In this document: positions 1 through 12,185 of the stretch, in pieces
How the letters are laid out: each line of letters opens with the position of its first letter
Numbering within the stretch: the first letter of the stretch is position 1
Assembly (NCBI GenBank): GCA_029582165.1
Contig: CM055870.1
Location: 2,257,332 to 2,321,331 of the forward strand
DNA length: 64,000 nt
From: Portulaca oleracea
Taxonomy: Eukaryota > Streptophyta > Magnoliopsida > Caryophyllales > Portulacaceae
Reading direction: 5' to 3'
The notes under the pieces: generated by a model
What the model was told of the DNA's origin: nothing
The model's input: only the letters and a program-made list of their open reading frames with translations
The model's database searches: none
Position numbers and translations under genes: made by a program

Positions 1-2172
1 TACTGTAACAAGGAAGGAATCAAGATCAAACAAAAACCCAATATCCCAAATATCCAATTTTTGGAAGAGGGGTGACAGTTGAATGGGACAATATGAACCA
101 CATACAGTTAGTTATGAACCTACAAACTGCTCAATTTTGAGTGGGTCTCTAAAATGAAAGAGAAAGATATAGAAAGAGAGGGGGGAACCTTCAGAAGGGT
201 TTGTTGGCTTCTCTGATTGCAGATTTCCCTTTGGTAAAAATTTCCCTCCATCCAAGTTTAACCAAATAAATATCCCAAATTCAATGGGGAAAATTGCATT
301 CCTGGGTATATAAGTGGACGATGGAATGCCCAGAAAAAATGGAAGAATATCCTAATAACTGCCGATCGTTGAAAAAACCTACGGAGTTTGAAATTTTGCG
401 AAGTGTCAAGCCATCTCAGCAGTCAGCTCAGCACATCGTTCCCAATTGACAAAAATAATGTCCTTGTCCTAATTTGTTTGGTTGGAAAAGTTTGCTTAAA
501 AAGTTTAACTTCTTTGATCAAAAAAAAAAAAAGTTTAACTTCATAAATTTTTAATTATTTATGTTTAAATATACTACCCCGTTTATATTAATTGTCGTCT
601 TTGAAACATGCAGCCAAATTTCAAAAATTTTGATCATAAATTTGTCAATGTATATAATGCGTTGATATATAAAATTACTATTATTAGATTCATAATGAAG
701 AATATTATTCTAAAAGTATAATATTACAATTGTTAATAACATATTATGAAAGAAAGTATCAATCAAAGGGTGACATTAAGACCGTAAAAGTCAAAATTAT
801 GACAATCAATATAAATTGAAAGAAATATATAACAGTAAAATAGTAAATAAATTGATTTCATTAGACTTGTAAAGGAAAAATACCATTAAAAATATAATAT
901 TAGAAAGTTAGTTTAAATTATGAGACAAACATAAAATTAAAACATTAAAAAAGTCAATATCACAAGATAAAATGAAAATGAGGAAGTGTCATAGTAATAA
1001 TCGTACTTTGGTTTTTGATATTTTCTTTTTTGATAATTTAAAGTGTTAATAGACTAAGCAGTTTGTAGCAATGTTGCGGAAAACACCTAAAACACATCAT
1101 CATACTACATTAAACCTTTAATCCCACATGCATTAACGTTTAATCTTTGGTTAAAGTTAATTACAATTAACGTTAGCTCAATCAATGTTTTAAAAAAGGT
1201 TCCAAAATTTGAAATCGAACTTTTAAATATTTATTTGAAACAAAGATATATAATGCCAATTACAACAATTACTTTTTTTATGGAATACAATAGTTTTACG
1301 TATATATTCAAAGTTTATGAAAATAAATGTCGTTTTTAGGGATCAAGTGAGGGTGAATCCCAAAAACTAACTAGATTGTAGAGGTAGAGCCTCCATAAGA
1401 TAAGGATGATTTATTTGTTGAGGTGGTTGCAAATAGTCTTGTGAATTTTCAGTTCAATTCAAATGTTTTTCCTTTCGCGATTCCACTCGGTGGTGATTTA
1501 TTGGATTATTAATGAATCATTTCAAATTCTTTGTACTGTTTGGAGTCACATTAGGCTGCTACAAATGTCCTTTTCTAGTGATTTGAATGGCAATGGAGAA
1601 ATAGATTTTCTGTCGTTTACTCTGAATCGAATAGCTTTGCTGATTTTGAAGACTTTCTTGGAGAGTTTCAAAACTCATGTTAGGGAAAAAAAGAGGGGTG
1701 ATTTTTAAATTTTTTGGCTCTCAATAATCCAAAAAATATATATATATATACTACCTGTATCATAGATGAAAATTATCGTTATTGAAAAATGTTTTATTAT
1801 TAATCATTATAATTTGTGAATAATCAATAATAAAACCAGTCTAATTGACAAACATTTTGGATTGATGGTCGTATATCAAAATCTTTTATTTTTATTTATT
1901 CTCCCTCCAATATAAAAAAGAAAGTGCATGTCGTGTGCTTCGGATTAATCATACAAGTGTAGTGTTACGGAGGAGCATCTCTATAAATGAAAATTGACAT
2001 GACTAAAGATTAGCATTCCTGAACCGCCTAAACTAAACTAAACCCTTGTATTTCTGGGTTTTCCACCCACCTTCATTACATACAATCTCCTGCCAAACCA
2101 CATGATCTCCAGCCTCTGATTCCAAGTTCTGGGTAATCTCTGCTGTATCTCTTCCGCAAGTTTAGTCGGAAA
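1..2172. other. Intergenic region upstream of the PET100-like gene
   Basis: No convincing gene. The stretch is AT-rich. Positions ~574-825 hold a degenerate Stowaway-type MITE, recognised by its similarity to cleaner copies at 37267-37524 and 52996-53220. A short open frame at 1463-1708 has no recognisable family. A TA microsatellite lies at ~1737-1751. The last ~150 bases before the ATG at 2173 are presumably promoter and 5' UTR of the PET100-like gene. Confidence 0.6.
574..825. mobile_element. Degenerate Stowaway-like MITE
   Basis: The interior matches, with many changes, the family seen at 37267-37524, 37807-38090 and 52996-53220: a 'gtcgtctttgaaa' start, 'ttgatcataaattt' in the middle and 'gtcaaaattatgacaat' near the end. 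The ends no longer carry a clean CTCCCTCCG-type terminus, so the boundaries are approximate. Confidence 0.55.
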
Positions 2173-5100
2173 ATGTCGTCACTTGGAGCTGGAAAGGGTC
2201 TTCTGGAGGTGGGAAAGTTCGGGCTCTATGTAACAATTCCGATTGTTCTTATGTACACCTTCGCTAACAACACCAAGAATCTTCACAAATTCATGGGCGG
2301 GGTAGTTCTCTTTCTCTTAACCTAGTTTTTTTTTATCCCCATTCAAGCAGTTTTTACTGCACTCAGTTTATGCCCACTTTGATTTATTTATCAATTTTAA
2401 AGTGTGATTGAGTTACGTATCTTGTTTTAGAGATTGTTTACAACAGATTCTCTCAGTCAACAACTAACTTTCTTGAGCAAAATTGACAGTTTTTGAGAGC
2501 TATATGGATCTTTGACCTTGACTTGTTGGTTTCTTCATTTCTTTTGTTTAGTTTTTTGGGCAAGATTGATTATGTAATGTGTGATGGCTGTGAAATTTGA
2601 TGATTTTCTCACTTTGATGAAAAGTTAAGAATTACCAATGTGGGTTCAGCTGTGATTACCTTATTCAACTTTAGTTATTGGGCTGCTTTGATATGTGAGC
2701 TTTAAGTATGGCGGTTCTGTAGAAGAGTACATAGAAGCAGTATGCCTTTTGTTATTCTAAGTTTTGTGCAATTGTATTGATTTTATGAAATGGGGTAGAG
2801 TAACCCGGGTGGATCGTGTAAAAGTGGAACCTATGAGTTTATAACATGGCTTCTTAGAAAGTCTTTGGTGATGTTAAAGAAGTTGTGGTTGGACCTTGGA
2901 AAAGAATTTGAGCTCCAGCTGTTTGAACCCGGCTCAATTCGAGCCTTTATCACTTGGGTAGTTTGATCCCTTGTAATTCTGGCTACATAGAGCTTTATGG
3001 AACTGGGTGAATTCATGGTTAAGCACTTAGGCTATGTAAGTGGCCTTTTTGAGATAGTTTCACAACTTGGGATCCTCTTCTTGAGAGCAAATAGAAGCGA
3101 AAGAGATGTCTTTAATGCGTTCGCTCCATTTCATCAGGCTCCTATGTAGGGAGGGTTGCCTTTTATGAAACTCCATAGACAGTACGCGCAGGAAGGATTG
3201 ACTTGAATTATATTTTTCACTTGATCCAGATTGTGGTGATTCATTTCGCATGGTCAGTCAAGCCTGAACCCCTCTGTTGCTGATGTTGGTGGATGTTTGT
3301 GATCGTTGATGGATTCTCTTGACCAAGATGTGTAGTAGTAGCTAGATCGCTGGAGTAGTAAATAGTTGAAGTTGATAGATAATGAAATGAATGTACCGTT
3401 TGGTTCTCATTAACCGGGGTCTTATGAACTTTTGGGATGGCAAGAAGTTGGCTAATGCATCAGCAAAATTTTTGGTGTCTAGCTTCAAGTTTAGCATTTT
3501 CTGTTCCAGCAACAAAACACGTAACAAGATAGGCAATGCATCAAATGTAAAGGTTTAAATAGTGTGATATATTTTTGAGCTCAAATGCAGGAGTGTTTGC
3601 CTTTCTCTTAGTTATTCTTTGAAACCCCTTCAGCTAGCCAAAAGCTACATCAGCATCTCTTTCAGTTGCCTCTCTCACTTATCATGTTTGTTTTACCCTT
3701 GTTCTCCATCATTTACCGCTTCACGCTATAGCCATTCCCTTCTCCCATTCAGGCTGCTCTCTTTGTTGCCATCTTTGTGGGGCTTTCTTCTCTATTTACT
3801 GTTGATGCACCATCAAATGGTTGATTGTGATCTCAACCATGGTCTCTGAGAGCACCATGAAGCTCTTGGTATGAACTTGAAGATGTATTATGTGCTTTCT
3901 GGTTGATTGTGATCTCAACCATGATCTCTGATTGCACCATGAAGCTCTTGGTACAAACTTGAAGATGTATTATGTGCTGTCTGGGCCATTATACGCGACT
4001 ATTGTTTTCTTCATCTGTTGCTGCATTTTGCTGCATGACTCTCCGTGCATTTATTTCAATTCAGACATCTATTCCCTGCAATGATAAAGTAGGATCTTTT
4101 TTCCCCATACTGAGCAGCTAGTGTTGGAGGGTTGGTGTTGGGAAGTGCAAGAGTGTTGAGGGAAAAGGTGGGGTAACTGGGTAAGCTAGTGGGACAGAGG
4201 CATATTGGAGTTTGAAAGACAAGTAGATGCTGGCCAGGGAAGATTTCTATGGTTTGCCAGAGTTTTCTAGCAATGCTGAGTTACTGTTGGTTACATGATA
4301 CATCAAGAAAACGAGCTCCAAAACCTTTAGGTGTGTGATACTCCATAGAGAAAGAGAATCATTTTTCAACGAACCTTCCACGACCAGGAATAAGATGTTT
4401 ATTTCGTTGGTCTGCTTTAATATACGGGAAATCAAAACAGGCATTAGCATGGGTTGTCATGCTTAAATTTGATAAACTTGTAGCTGTTTCTTTTTATGTC
4501 CATTATCTGGATAGTTGAAAAATATTATGTTTTTCAACTTAAACTGTAATGGACTAAAGTATGCCTCATTAAACCTTGATTCTTTTCCATGGAGCTGTAG
4601 GTAGTGAATATTTTTTAAATCTTGAGTCAATCGGAACCTGTCTCTCTAAATTACAAAATTAGTGGTAAGACTACTTTGTCCAACCCCTCCATACCTTACT
4701 TTGGGGGGGGGGGGGAGGGAGGAGGGAGGCGGAGGGGGAGTTGAGGGCAACTGATGGATGGCAATTGTCCAGAGGCTTTATTTCCACAAAAATGGGTGAC
4801 TGTGGTTTCGGTATGACAATGAAAGATTGCTTTCTGGTATTGTTGAATATATGAAGCAGAAGTCTTAAGAAGCAGCTGCTTCTGGTTCATCGACTATCTG
4901 TCTGTGTATAATATATATGCTAGTTAGCAGAGACGTGAGAGGAATTTGCACTTGTGGCAGCCTTAGAAACCTTAAAGACTCATTGTTCTAATAGTAAATG
5001 CAGACTTATCTAAATATATGAGTTTCAAGTTTCAACCTGGCTACCATAAGCTAGTGTGAACACTCATTGTCATTTTTCGAAAGCTATATGGATCTTTGAC

Positions 5101-7009
5101 CTTGACTTCTGGTTTGGTTCCTTCATTTCCTTTATTTAGTTTTTTGGGCAAGCTTAATTATGTAATGTGTGATGGTTGTCAAATTTGATGATTTTCCCCC
5201 ATTTTTAGGAGTCACTGGCTTCCTTTTTTTTTGTTGGGGGGGGGGGGGGGGTTGATTATATGAAGAATTAAGAAATTACTAATGTGGGCTAGCTGTTATA
5301 ACTTATTACCCTATTCAAGTTTAGTTATTGGGCTGCTTTGATCTGTGGCCTTTGAGTAGGGCGGTTCTGTAGAAGAATACATAGAAGTCGTATACCTTTT
5401 GTTATTCCAAGTATTGTGCAATTGTATTGATTTTATGAAATGGGGTAGAGTAAGCTGCGTGGATCGTGTAAAAGTAGAACCTATGAGTCTATAACATGGC
5501 TTCATAGACAAGTCTTTGGTGATGTTAAAGACATTGTAGACTTGCAGTGGTTGGACCTTGGAAAAGAATTTGAGCTCCAATTCTTTGAACCCGGCTGAAT
5601 TCAAGCCTTTATCACTTGGCTAGTTTGCTCCCTTGTCATTCCCGCTACATAGAGCTTTAAGGAATTGGGTGAAGTCATGGTTAGGCATTTAGGCTACGTC
5701 AAGTGGCCTATTTGAGATAGTTTCACAACTTGGGATCCTCCCTTGAGAGCAAACAGATGCGAAAGAAATGTCTTCAACTCGTTCGCTCCATTTTATTAGG
5801 CTCCTATGTAGGGAGGGTTGCCTTTTATGGAACTCCATAGACAGTACCCGCAGGAAGGGGTGACTTGAATCATATTTTTTTACTTGATTCAGTTTGTGGT
5901 GACTGGTGAGTCACTTCATATGGTCAGTCAAGCCTGACCCCCTTTGTTGTTGATGTTGATCACTGATGGTTTTCTTTGCCAAGATGTGTAGTAGTAACTA
6001 GAATGGTTGGACTAGTAAATAGAAGTTGGAGTTGATAGATGATGAAATGAATGTACTGTTTGTTCCTCATTAACTGGGGTATTATGAACTTTTGGGGATG
6101 GCTAAGAGTTGGTCAATGCATCGGCAATCTGTTTTGTTGTCTAGCTTCAAGTTTAAAGATAGGTGGCATTTTCTGTTCAAATTGTGTGATCTATTTTGAA
6201 CTCAGACACAGGAATGTTTGCAATTATCATTTCTCTTAGATATTATTTGTTAGGAGTAAGAATGAAACCCCTTTAGCCTAGAGCTACATCAGCATCTCTT
6301 TCCGTTTTCCTCTCTCATTTACCATGTTTCTTTTACCATTATATGTCCATCCTCTGCCGCCTCATGATATGTCCCAGCCCTTCTCCCATTCAGGCCACAC
6401 TCTTTATCACCATGTTTGTGGGCTCTATTGACTGTTGGTGCATCCATTTGATGGTTGATTGTGATTTCAATCTTGATCTCTGATTGCAGTGTGAAGCTCT
6501 TGATATGACCTTTAAGCTGTATTATGTGCTTTCTCGGCCATTCCCAACGTGCATTTATTTCAATTCAGACATCTATTCCCTGCAATGATAAAGAGATGGT
6601 GGTGTTTGGGATGATGTGTTCATGTCATCTTGTTGTTTTTTGCTCTTTTTCTTTCGGGATAAGATATGACACCATTCATCCAGAAACTTTGTTTTCACAA
6701 AATGAGTGACTGCTTGGTCGGTACATATTAATAGGAGATTGGTTTTCAAGTTCTCAGCATCATTTGAGGATCCTCTGAGTGAATGTGATGAATTCAATAG
6801 GAGATTGATTTTCATGTTCCTTGTTTATACTGCTTGTACTGGCCTGCAACAAGTCATAAATTTACTGATTGCATTCCTTTGTGCAGCGTTCTTACGTGGT
6901 CTACCCTCCCGAGGGACCCAGGTCTCCATCGCCAGAGGAGATGCGGGAGATGGCTCGAGAACTAGCCCGTAAGAGGAACATTCACTCATCAACTGACGGG
7001 AGGCTCTGA
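2173..7009 (+). CDS. PET100-like cytochrome c oxidase assembly protein
   Basis: Two coding exons, 2173-2301 and 6887-7009, join in phase 0 to give 83 residues. The exon 1 donor is GTAGTT and the exon 2 acceptor is TGTGCAG. The protein opens MSSLGAGKGLLEVGKFGLYV, has one hydrophobic span at about residues 17-32, then a short charged tail with the motif YPPEGPRSPSPEEM and the end STDGRL. This is the architecture of plant PET100-family proteins: one N-terminal membrane segment in the inner mitochondrial membrane and a tail facing the intermembrane space. In yeast Pet100 helps assemble cytochrome c oxidase; the plant role is inferred from family membership. The start is the first ATG in a good context, and no longer frame precedes it. 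The single intron is 4,585 bases, very large for an 83-residue protein, and contains a 1.6-kb duplication. No disruption is seen. Confidence 0.8.
2490..4090 (+). repeat. Intron-internal segmental duplication, copy A
   Basis: Starts near 'agctatatggatctttgac' and ends near 'attccctgcaatgataaa'. It matches copy B at 5072-6592 over its whole length with point changes and small indels. Both copies are inside the PET100-like intron, in the same orientation. Within copy A, about 3821-3900 is itself repeated at about 3902-3980 (an ~80-bp unit around 'ttgattgtgatctcaacca'). Confidence 0.85.
4701..4741 (+). repeat. G-rich polypurine tract in an intron
   Basis: A G run followed by GGGAGGGAGGAGGGAGG-type sequence on the sense strand of the PET100-like intron. 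It has enough G runs of three or more to form a G-quadruplex. A second G run lies at ~5236-5251 in the same intron. Confidence 0.7.
5072..6592 (+). repeat. Intron-internal segmental duplication, copy B
   Basis: Direct copy of 2490-4090. It lacks the second ~80-bp unit found in copy A and differs by many substitutions, so the duplication is not recent. Weaker similarity beyond the ends (around 4780-4820 versus 6690-6730) suggests the original unit was longer and has been broken by indels. Confidence 0.85.
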
Positions 7010-10000
7010 GCTGAATCCCCTAGAAATCTTTGTTTCTTAAGCTATTTTTCACTGCTGAAACCTTCGAATATGTAACAGCAAATTGGAATATCTGGAGTTA
7101 GATTTCATGTTTACAGTACATTTCTCAGTTCTTACCCCCTGAATAAATGACACTTTTACAAAGCACAAGCAGTGAATCCCCTAAACTTGGGTGTAGATGA
7201 TGTTAGTATTTTTCACTGGTCCCCTTTTGTAAGTAGCATTATCAATCGTAATGAAGCAATAATTTGTGTTCCTTTTTTCTTCTTCTACTGTTGTATTTTG
7301 TCTAGTCTTGTTTGTAATCCTCTCGTGCAGCCTGTTTGGGGCTTTGGAATGATAAAAGAAATGAAGTTATTACTGAGTCATAACAAGAAAATCGGCAACT
7401 TTCTGCTTCTTCCATCACTTGATGATAATGATCTTAGGCAATCATAAGTATGTTGAAGCATCCTGCTCTTCAACTTTGCAAGGAACCAAAGTTGACCATG
7501 AACACTATCGATCATATGCGTTGTGCATATTTTACTTGTTGTGTCACACTATCCTTGATTGACTCCCTTTTAAGCTAGCATAGGGTTTTATAAACAAATC
7601 GAGATAGATATGGTTAAAACTTTCCAAGGACATCGCATTATATAGATGTTGGTTGTTGTGTCACGTTGTACAGATTTTACTTGTTGTGTCATACTATCTC
7701 TAAATTAATTCACTTTTAAACTAGCATGGGGTTTGCCAAGCAAATCGAGATAGATATGGTTAAAACTTTCTCAAGACGTCGCGTTATATAGATATTGGCT
7801 GTTGCGTCACGCTGTACAGATTTTACCTGTTGTGTCATACTATCTCTAATTGACTCACTTTTAAACTAGCATGGGGTTTTGTAAGCGGATCGAGATAGAA
7901 ATGGTTAAAACTTTCTCAGGACGTCGCGTTTTATAGATATTGGCTGTTGCGTCACGCTGTACAAATTTTACCTGTTGTGTCACTCCATCTCTAATTGACT
8001 TACTTTTAAACTAGCATGAGGTTTTGTAAGCAAATCGAGATAGATATGGTTAAAACGTTCTCAGGACGTCGCATTATATAGATATTGGTTGTTGCGTCAC
8101 ACTGTACAGAATTTACCTGTTGTGTCACTTCATCTCTAATTGGCTCACTTTTAAACTAGCATGAAGTTCTGTAAGCAAATTGAGATAGAAATGGCTAAAA
8201 CTTTCTCAGGACGTCGCATTATAGATATTGGTTGTTGCGTCACGCTGTACAGATTTTATCTGTTGTGTCATACTATCTTCAATTTATTCAATTTTAAAGT
8301 GGCACATGGGTTTCATAAGTGAATCTAATAAATATGGTTAAGATCTTCTCCACTTGTTAATGGTGCAGGATATAAGAAGTATACTATGAGTTACATTGTC
8401 ATTGATAGATCCTTTGATATAGATATTGGTTGTTGCGTCACGTTGTACAGATTTTACCTGTTATGTGTTACTATCTTCAATTGCTTCAACATTGAAGTGG
8501 TACATGGGTTTCATAAGTAAATCTAATAAATATGATTAAGATCTCTGTTTGTTAATGGTATGCAATACAAGAAGTATGCTATGAGTTACATGGTCATTGA
8601 TAGGCACTTTGATATAAAGAAGCAATATTTTTTTGCCAAAGGAAAGAAGCAATATTCCCATTTCTAGTGTAAAAATACTTGGTGCATGGGATTCATCAAA
8701 GCAACAAAGTTGAGGATACACAAAATTTCAAACAAAATTTATGTACCAGGTGATTGAAATTGCCTTGAACAAGTTATAGTTAATTAAAATTAATGCCTTT
8801 TTGGAGAAAAAGTTTCTCTTCCAAGCTCAAACTTACCATTTTCTGTGACTTCATACCCTTATGCATAATTTAAACTTCTTTAATTGTCTTATTCTTTAGC
8901 TTTAATATGAAACAATTAGACAAAATGCCTAAAATTAACACAAAACTTTGTCTTAACACCTTTATTTCAATTCTAGGGGTTACTTAATCGGATTTTTTGA
9001 ATGTAAGTTTTTTTTCCCTCGAGTTTGAAATGTATCCTAGTACAAACGTTACGTTCTTCTCTGAGAAACTTTTAACAAATAAAATAGTGGGGTTATGAAG
9101 GGTATATAAACCACTTGTAGAAAACGCATGGGGATATTTGACAAAGATAGAAAAATCAAAGCTATGAATTGGCACCATCCAAGACAATCTCCTCTTGAGT
9201 TTGTCGATTGCAATTAACAACTATAATAGCTTTGTCTTATGCTTTACAAGCATTCAAAGTTTCAGGCTATCTTCATATGGTCACATTAACCTCATACCCT
9301 AGCTGCTCAAGGTTCCGTCACTTTAGACAGAAAGAATCAAACATCAGATGAAAAATTGATCTTTGATACCCAAATTTCTTTTGCATTAGGCATTTCACAC
9401 ATGTCCGAGTTCAGGTCAAAATTTACTATAAGGATGCATTTGATTGGTTCGAAACCCTGAGGAAAATTTTATGATAGAACCACAATTTCCTATATTTTCC
9501 TAGACAAGTTTTCCTTTAGGTTCTTTTAGGAGGGGCTAAGGGAAATATTTCCTAGAAAAATCAAATGCTCCCTAAACAAATCCTCCCTAAACAAAAAAAA
9601 ATTCTTCGGAAAATTTTTTTTAGGATTCTTACCAAACGCTCCATAAACAAAAGGTCTGACACAATTTTTGGTCAAACCAATAGATGTCAAAATTCATACC
9701 AAAATACATAAGTTACCTATCTAATATTTTAGATCAGACAAAAAAAAATTAGGGCCCTACGGAAGGAGGTGACAATTGACCCAGGTGGGCACATGAATGA
9801 GATCTTGTCGGCAACAATAACGATACTCCCATCTTCTCTAATTAATAACACCCATCATCTTCAAAAGTATTCACATTATTATAGTTAAGTTATAATTACA
9901 GCTCCATTTCATATATGTCCGCCTTTGTTTATTCAGTGTGTACGCTGCTTCTGTCTTCTCCTACCTCCACAACACTTTTCAATATTGTCTCATGCTTTTC

Positions 10001-10853
10001 TCCCTTTCTCAATCAACGCAATGATTTCCGCAGCATTCTTCTTAGACATTGATAACTATCTGTAAAACAAAGCATTCAATCCGATATTCGTAGCTTTATT
10101 GCTTTAACCCTTGTCTCAAGAATTCCATAGGCATCGGAAGTAGGGGTGGCGATGGGTATCAGATTCGACCCAGATTTTCAAAATTCGATCTGTATTAATG
10201 GATCCAGATCATTAATTTGAATCTGATGAATCCGACATTAAGTCCGGATCCTAAATGGGCATTTATTGGATTGGATCTTGATATTCAAATTTAATACATT
10301 TAAGACTCCTAAGATTCAATTTGGACATACAGCAAATTCAAGGACATCAAGAATGATGCCTGTAAAATTGGTCGTATCAGAGAAATCAATGTCACAAACT
10401 TACAAAAGTAACACTGTAATAACTTGCCAAAATCCACAAGACAACGACAATGTGATGAAGCTGCTCGTGAAAAGCTGAAAATCTTAAGTTTCATTTCTGG
10501 AAATATGAATACAATCATTTAAAGAATGGGACGGTAAAAAAAAAAAAAAAAAAAGCAAATCTTCATCTCCAAAACTGCCATGCATTTTCCAGAGTCTACA
10601 ATACAAGTGATCGAGATGAAGAGCATCTAAATTATAAGCATTGTAGTAGCAGTATGTATGATCAATGTCACTTCTTTCCAGTTCCAGGCCCTTTTAGGAT
10701 CCCGGAGCATTGCTTAAAGAAGCAATAAACTTAACACACACAAATAGTTAACAACAAGAGCCTCATGTATGATCATTCATTCTAATCATGCTACAATCAG
10801 CAACAACACCCAACAGGATTAGTTTACATTACCCTCGACGAGCTTCATTGTCA
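7010..10853. other. Intergenic region with tandem array
   Basis: Lies between the convergent PET100-like and XXT-like genes. The first few hundred bases are presumably the PET100 3' UTR. A tandem array fills ~7520-8620. Beyond it, 9420-9650 contains low-complexity A/T-rich sequence reminiscent of a MITE ('ggatgcatttgattgg' at one end, 'ccaaacgctcc' at the other). From ~10142 there is a fragment of a hAT-type element beginning 'taggggtggcgatggg'. The last ~200 bases are 3' UTR of the XXT-like gene. Confidence 0.6.
7520..8620. repeat. ~145-bp tandem repeat array
   Basis: The phrase 'tttacctgttgtgtcatac' (with variants) recurs at about 7531, 7675, 7822, 7968, 8112 and 8254, a period of about 143-146 bases. 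Each unit also carries 'ttttaaactagcatggggtt', 'cgagatagatatggttaaaa' and 'gttgcgtcacgctgtacag'. After the sixth unit the array changes: 8296-8412 and 8488-8606 share a different block with 'acatgggtttcataagt' and 'agaagtatactatgagttaca', giving a second, ~190-200-base period. No open frame spans the array. Confidence 0.85.
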
Positions 10854-12185
10854 TCACAACTTCGATTCAGTGTCATGGCTCATACGTCGGATATCAAACT
10901 GATCCACATACTCCAATGGAGTTGCCGTCTCGTTCCTTATCCTCTTGATATTAGGGCTCAACAAACCCCGGTGCCGGAACCCATACAACTTCAGCACTTG
11001 ATTATCTGCGAAATTGAACGCCCGCTCCATGCTCTTCAAGCACCTCTCAACAGGGTAATCCCCGTAGCTCCCGCACGGCTTACAACCCACAAAATGTGTC
11101 ACAAATGGCCACCTCTCGTCGCCCAAACCTGGGTGGTGCTTCTCCAACATCTCCTCATACTTGTCCACCAACCCGGTCCAGAAACCGTGCAGATAATACG
11201 AATTCTCCACAAATACCTTGTCCATCCACACATTCTTCTGAGAAATAAGCAAGTAAATCAAAGCGGATTGATCATCAGCTTCGAACGAAGGCCTCCCACT
11301 CAAAAACTCAGTCACAATTCGCCCGGCTTCTTCCCTAGTAGGACCTTTAGGACCCATGGGAGCCCACACATCAAGCAAGTCCAGAGTCCACTGACAGTTT
11401 CTGAACAAAACACTCCCAGTATTCAAAGCAATCCAAGACTTCTTCTCGTACAACAAATCAGGATACCCATGGATAACCATATTATAATTCTCATACTTCT
11501 TAATAGGGATCTCGAAAACCATGTCAGTAAACAAAGCATCACTATCCATCCACCAAATCCACTCGATCTCAGGGTGGGAAAGCATCAACCGTCGGATCAA
11601 CGGCAGCTTAGCCCAGTACCCAGAAAGATCCTTATCCAAATGAGCCATATTATACACAATCTCAATCCCATGAAGACGGCAATAATCAATCTTGTTCTTA
11701 ATCGACTTCAAAAGATAATGATCACCAATTGGATTATCACAAGGATTAGGGGGAGACCCACTTACCAGCAGAATCCGGGGCTTCCCACTGACGTAATTCG
11801 GGTACCCGGGATTCGAATCCATCCAATTTCTTCTCTGGGCATCCCAGTCGGAGATCTTGGGGCCGAAGGTGAAGGTGACGTTGGGGCTGAAGGGAGGGCC
11901 GTCATCCGGGTCGGGTTCGCGGCCGTCGGCCCGGATCTCGGCGATGACCCGGCGGGCCTCCTCCTCGAGCTGCTGCCTTTCTGGGTCGATTTGAGAGGAG
12001 AGGTTGAGTCCGATGGTGCCACGGAGGACGAGGATGGTGACGAAGCCGCAGAGGATGGTGATCTTGATGTTGTTGATGGTCTTGGCGATCTGGCGGCCAC
12101 GGGGGAGGCGTGGGCGGCCGCCGGTGGAGGATGCGGTGGTCGGCAGGGCGGCGCCGGCGGAGGACCGCTTCTGGGCTTGCCCCAT
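10854..12185 (-). CDS. Xyloglucan 6-xylosyltransferase, GT34 family (XXT5-like)
   Basis: Intronless frame of 443 residues. It is a type II Golgi protein: a cytosolic N-terminus rich in Gly, Arg and Ser, a signal anchor at about residues 41-59 (KITILCGFVTILVLRG), a short stem, then the GT34 catalytic domain. The metal-binding DSD motif is at residues 214-216 inside WWMDSDALFTDM. Other conserved family blocks are PLIRRLMLSHPEIEW, GSVLFRNCQWTLDLLD, FEADDQSALIYLL, THFVGCKPCG and YPVERCL. The family transfers xylose from UDP-xylose to the beta-1,4-glucan backbone of xyloglucan. The N-terminus (RGRQ, then NNIKITILCGFVTILVLRGTIG) resembles XXT5/XXT3/XXT4 as I recall them, rather than XXT1/XXT2. The length is close to the family's ~450-460 residues. 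The chosen ATG is the first in frame and gives the complete anchor. A long frame on the opposite strand (10788-12233) is a shadow. Confidence 0.92.
   Translation of the reverse strand: MGQAQKRSSAGAALPTTASSTGGRPRLPRGRQIAKTINNIKITILCGFVTILVLRGTIGLNLSSQIDPERQQLEEEARRVIAEIRADGREPDPDDGPPFSPNVTFTFGPKISDWDAQRRNWMDSNPGYPNYVSGKPRILLVSGSPPNPCDNPIGDHYLLKSIKNKIDYCRLHGIEIVYNMAHLDKDLSGYWAKLPLIRRLMLSHPEIEWIWWMDSDALFTDMVFEIPIKKYENYNMVIHGYPDLLYEKKSWIALNTGSVLFRNCQWTLDLLDVWAPMGPKGPTREEAGRIVTEFLSGRPSFEADDQSALIYLLISQKNVWMDKVFVENSYYLHGFWTGLVDKYEEMLEKHHPGLGDERWPFVTHFVGCKPCGSYGDYPVERCLKSMERAFNFADNQVLKLYGFRHRGLLSPNIKRIRNETATPLEYVDQFDIRRMSHDTESKL

Noticed and set aside
1463..1708. 81-residue frame with a retroelement-like flavour
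   Set aside because: No recognisable motif; it may be old transposon debris but cannot be supported.
7520..8620. Possible CRISPR-like array
   Set aside because: The units are ~145 bp direct tandem repeats with no unique spacers, in a plant nuclear context.
11805..11825. tRNA-like B box (GGATTCGAATCC)
   Set aside because: It lies inside the XXT coding exon, with no A box or acceptor stem around it.
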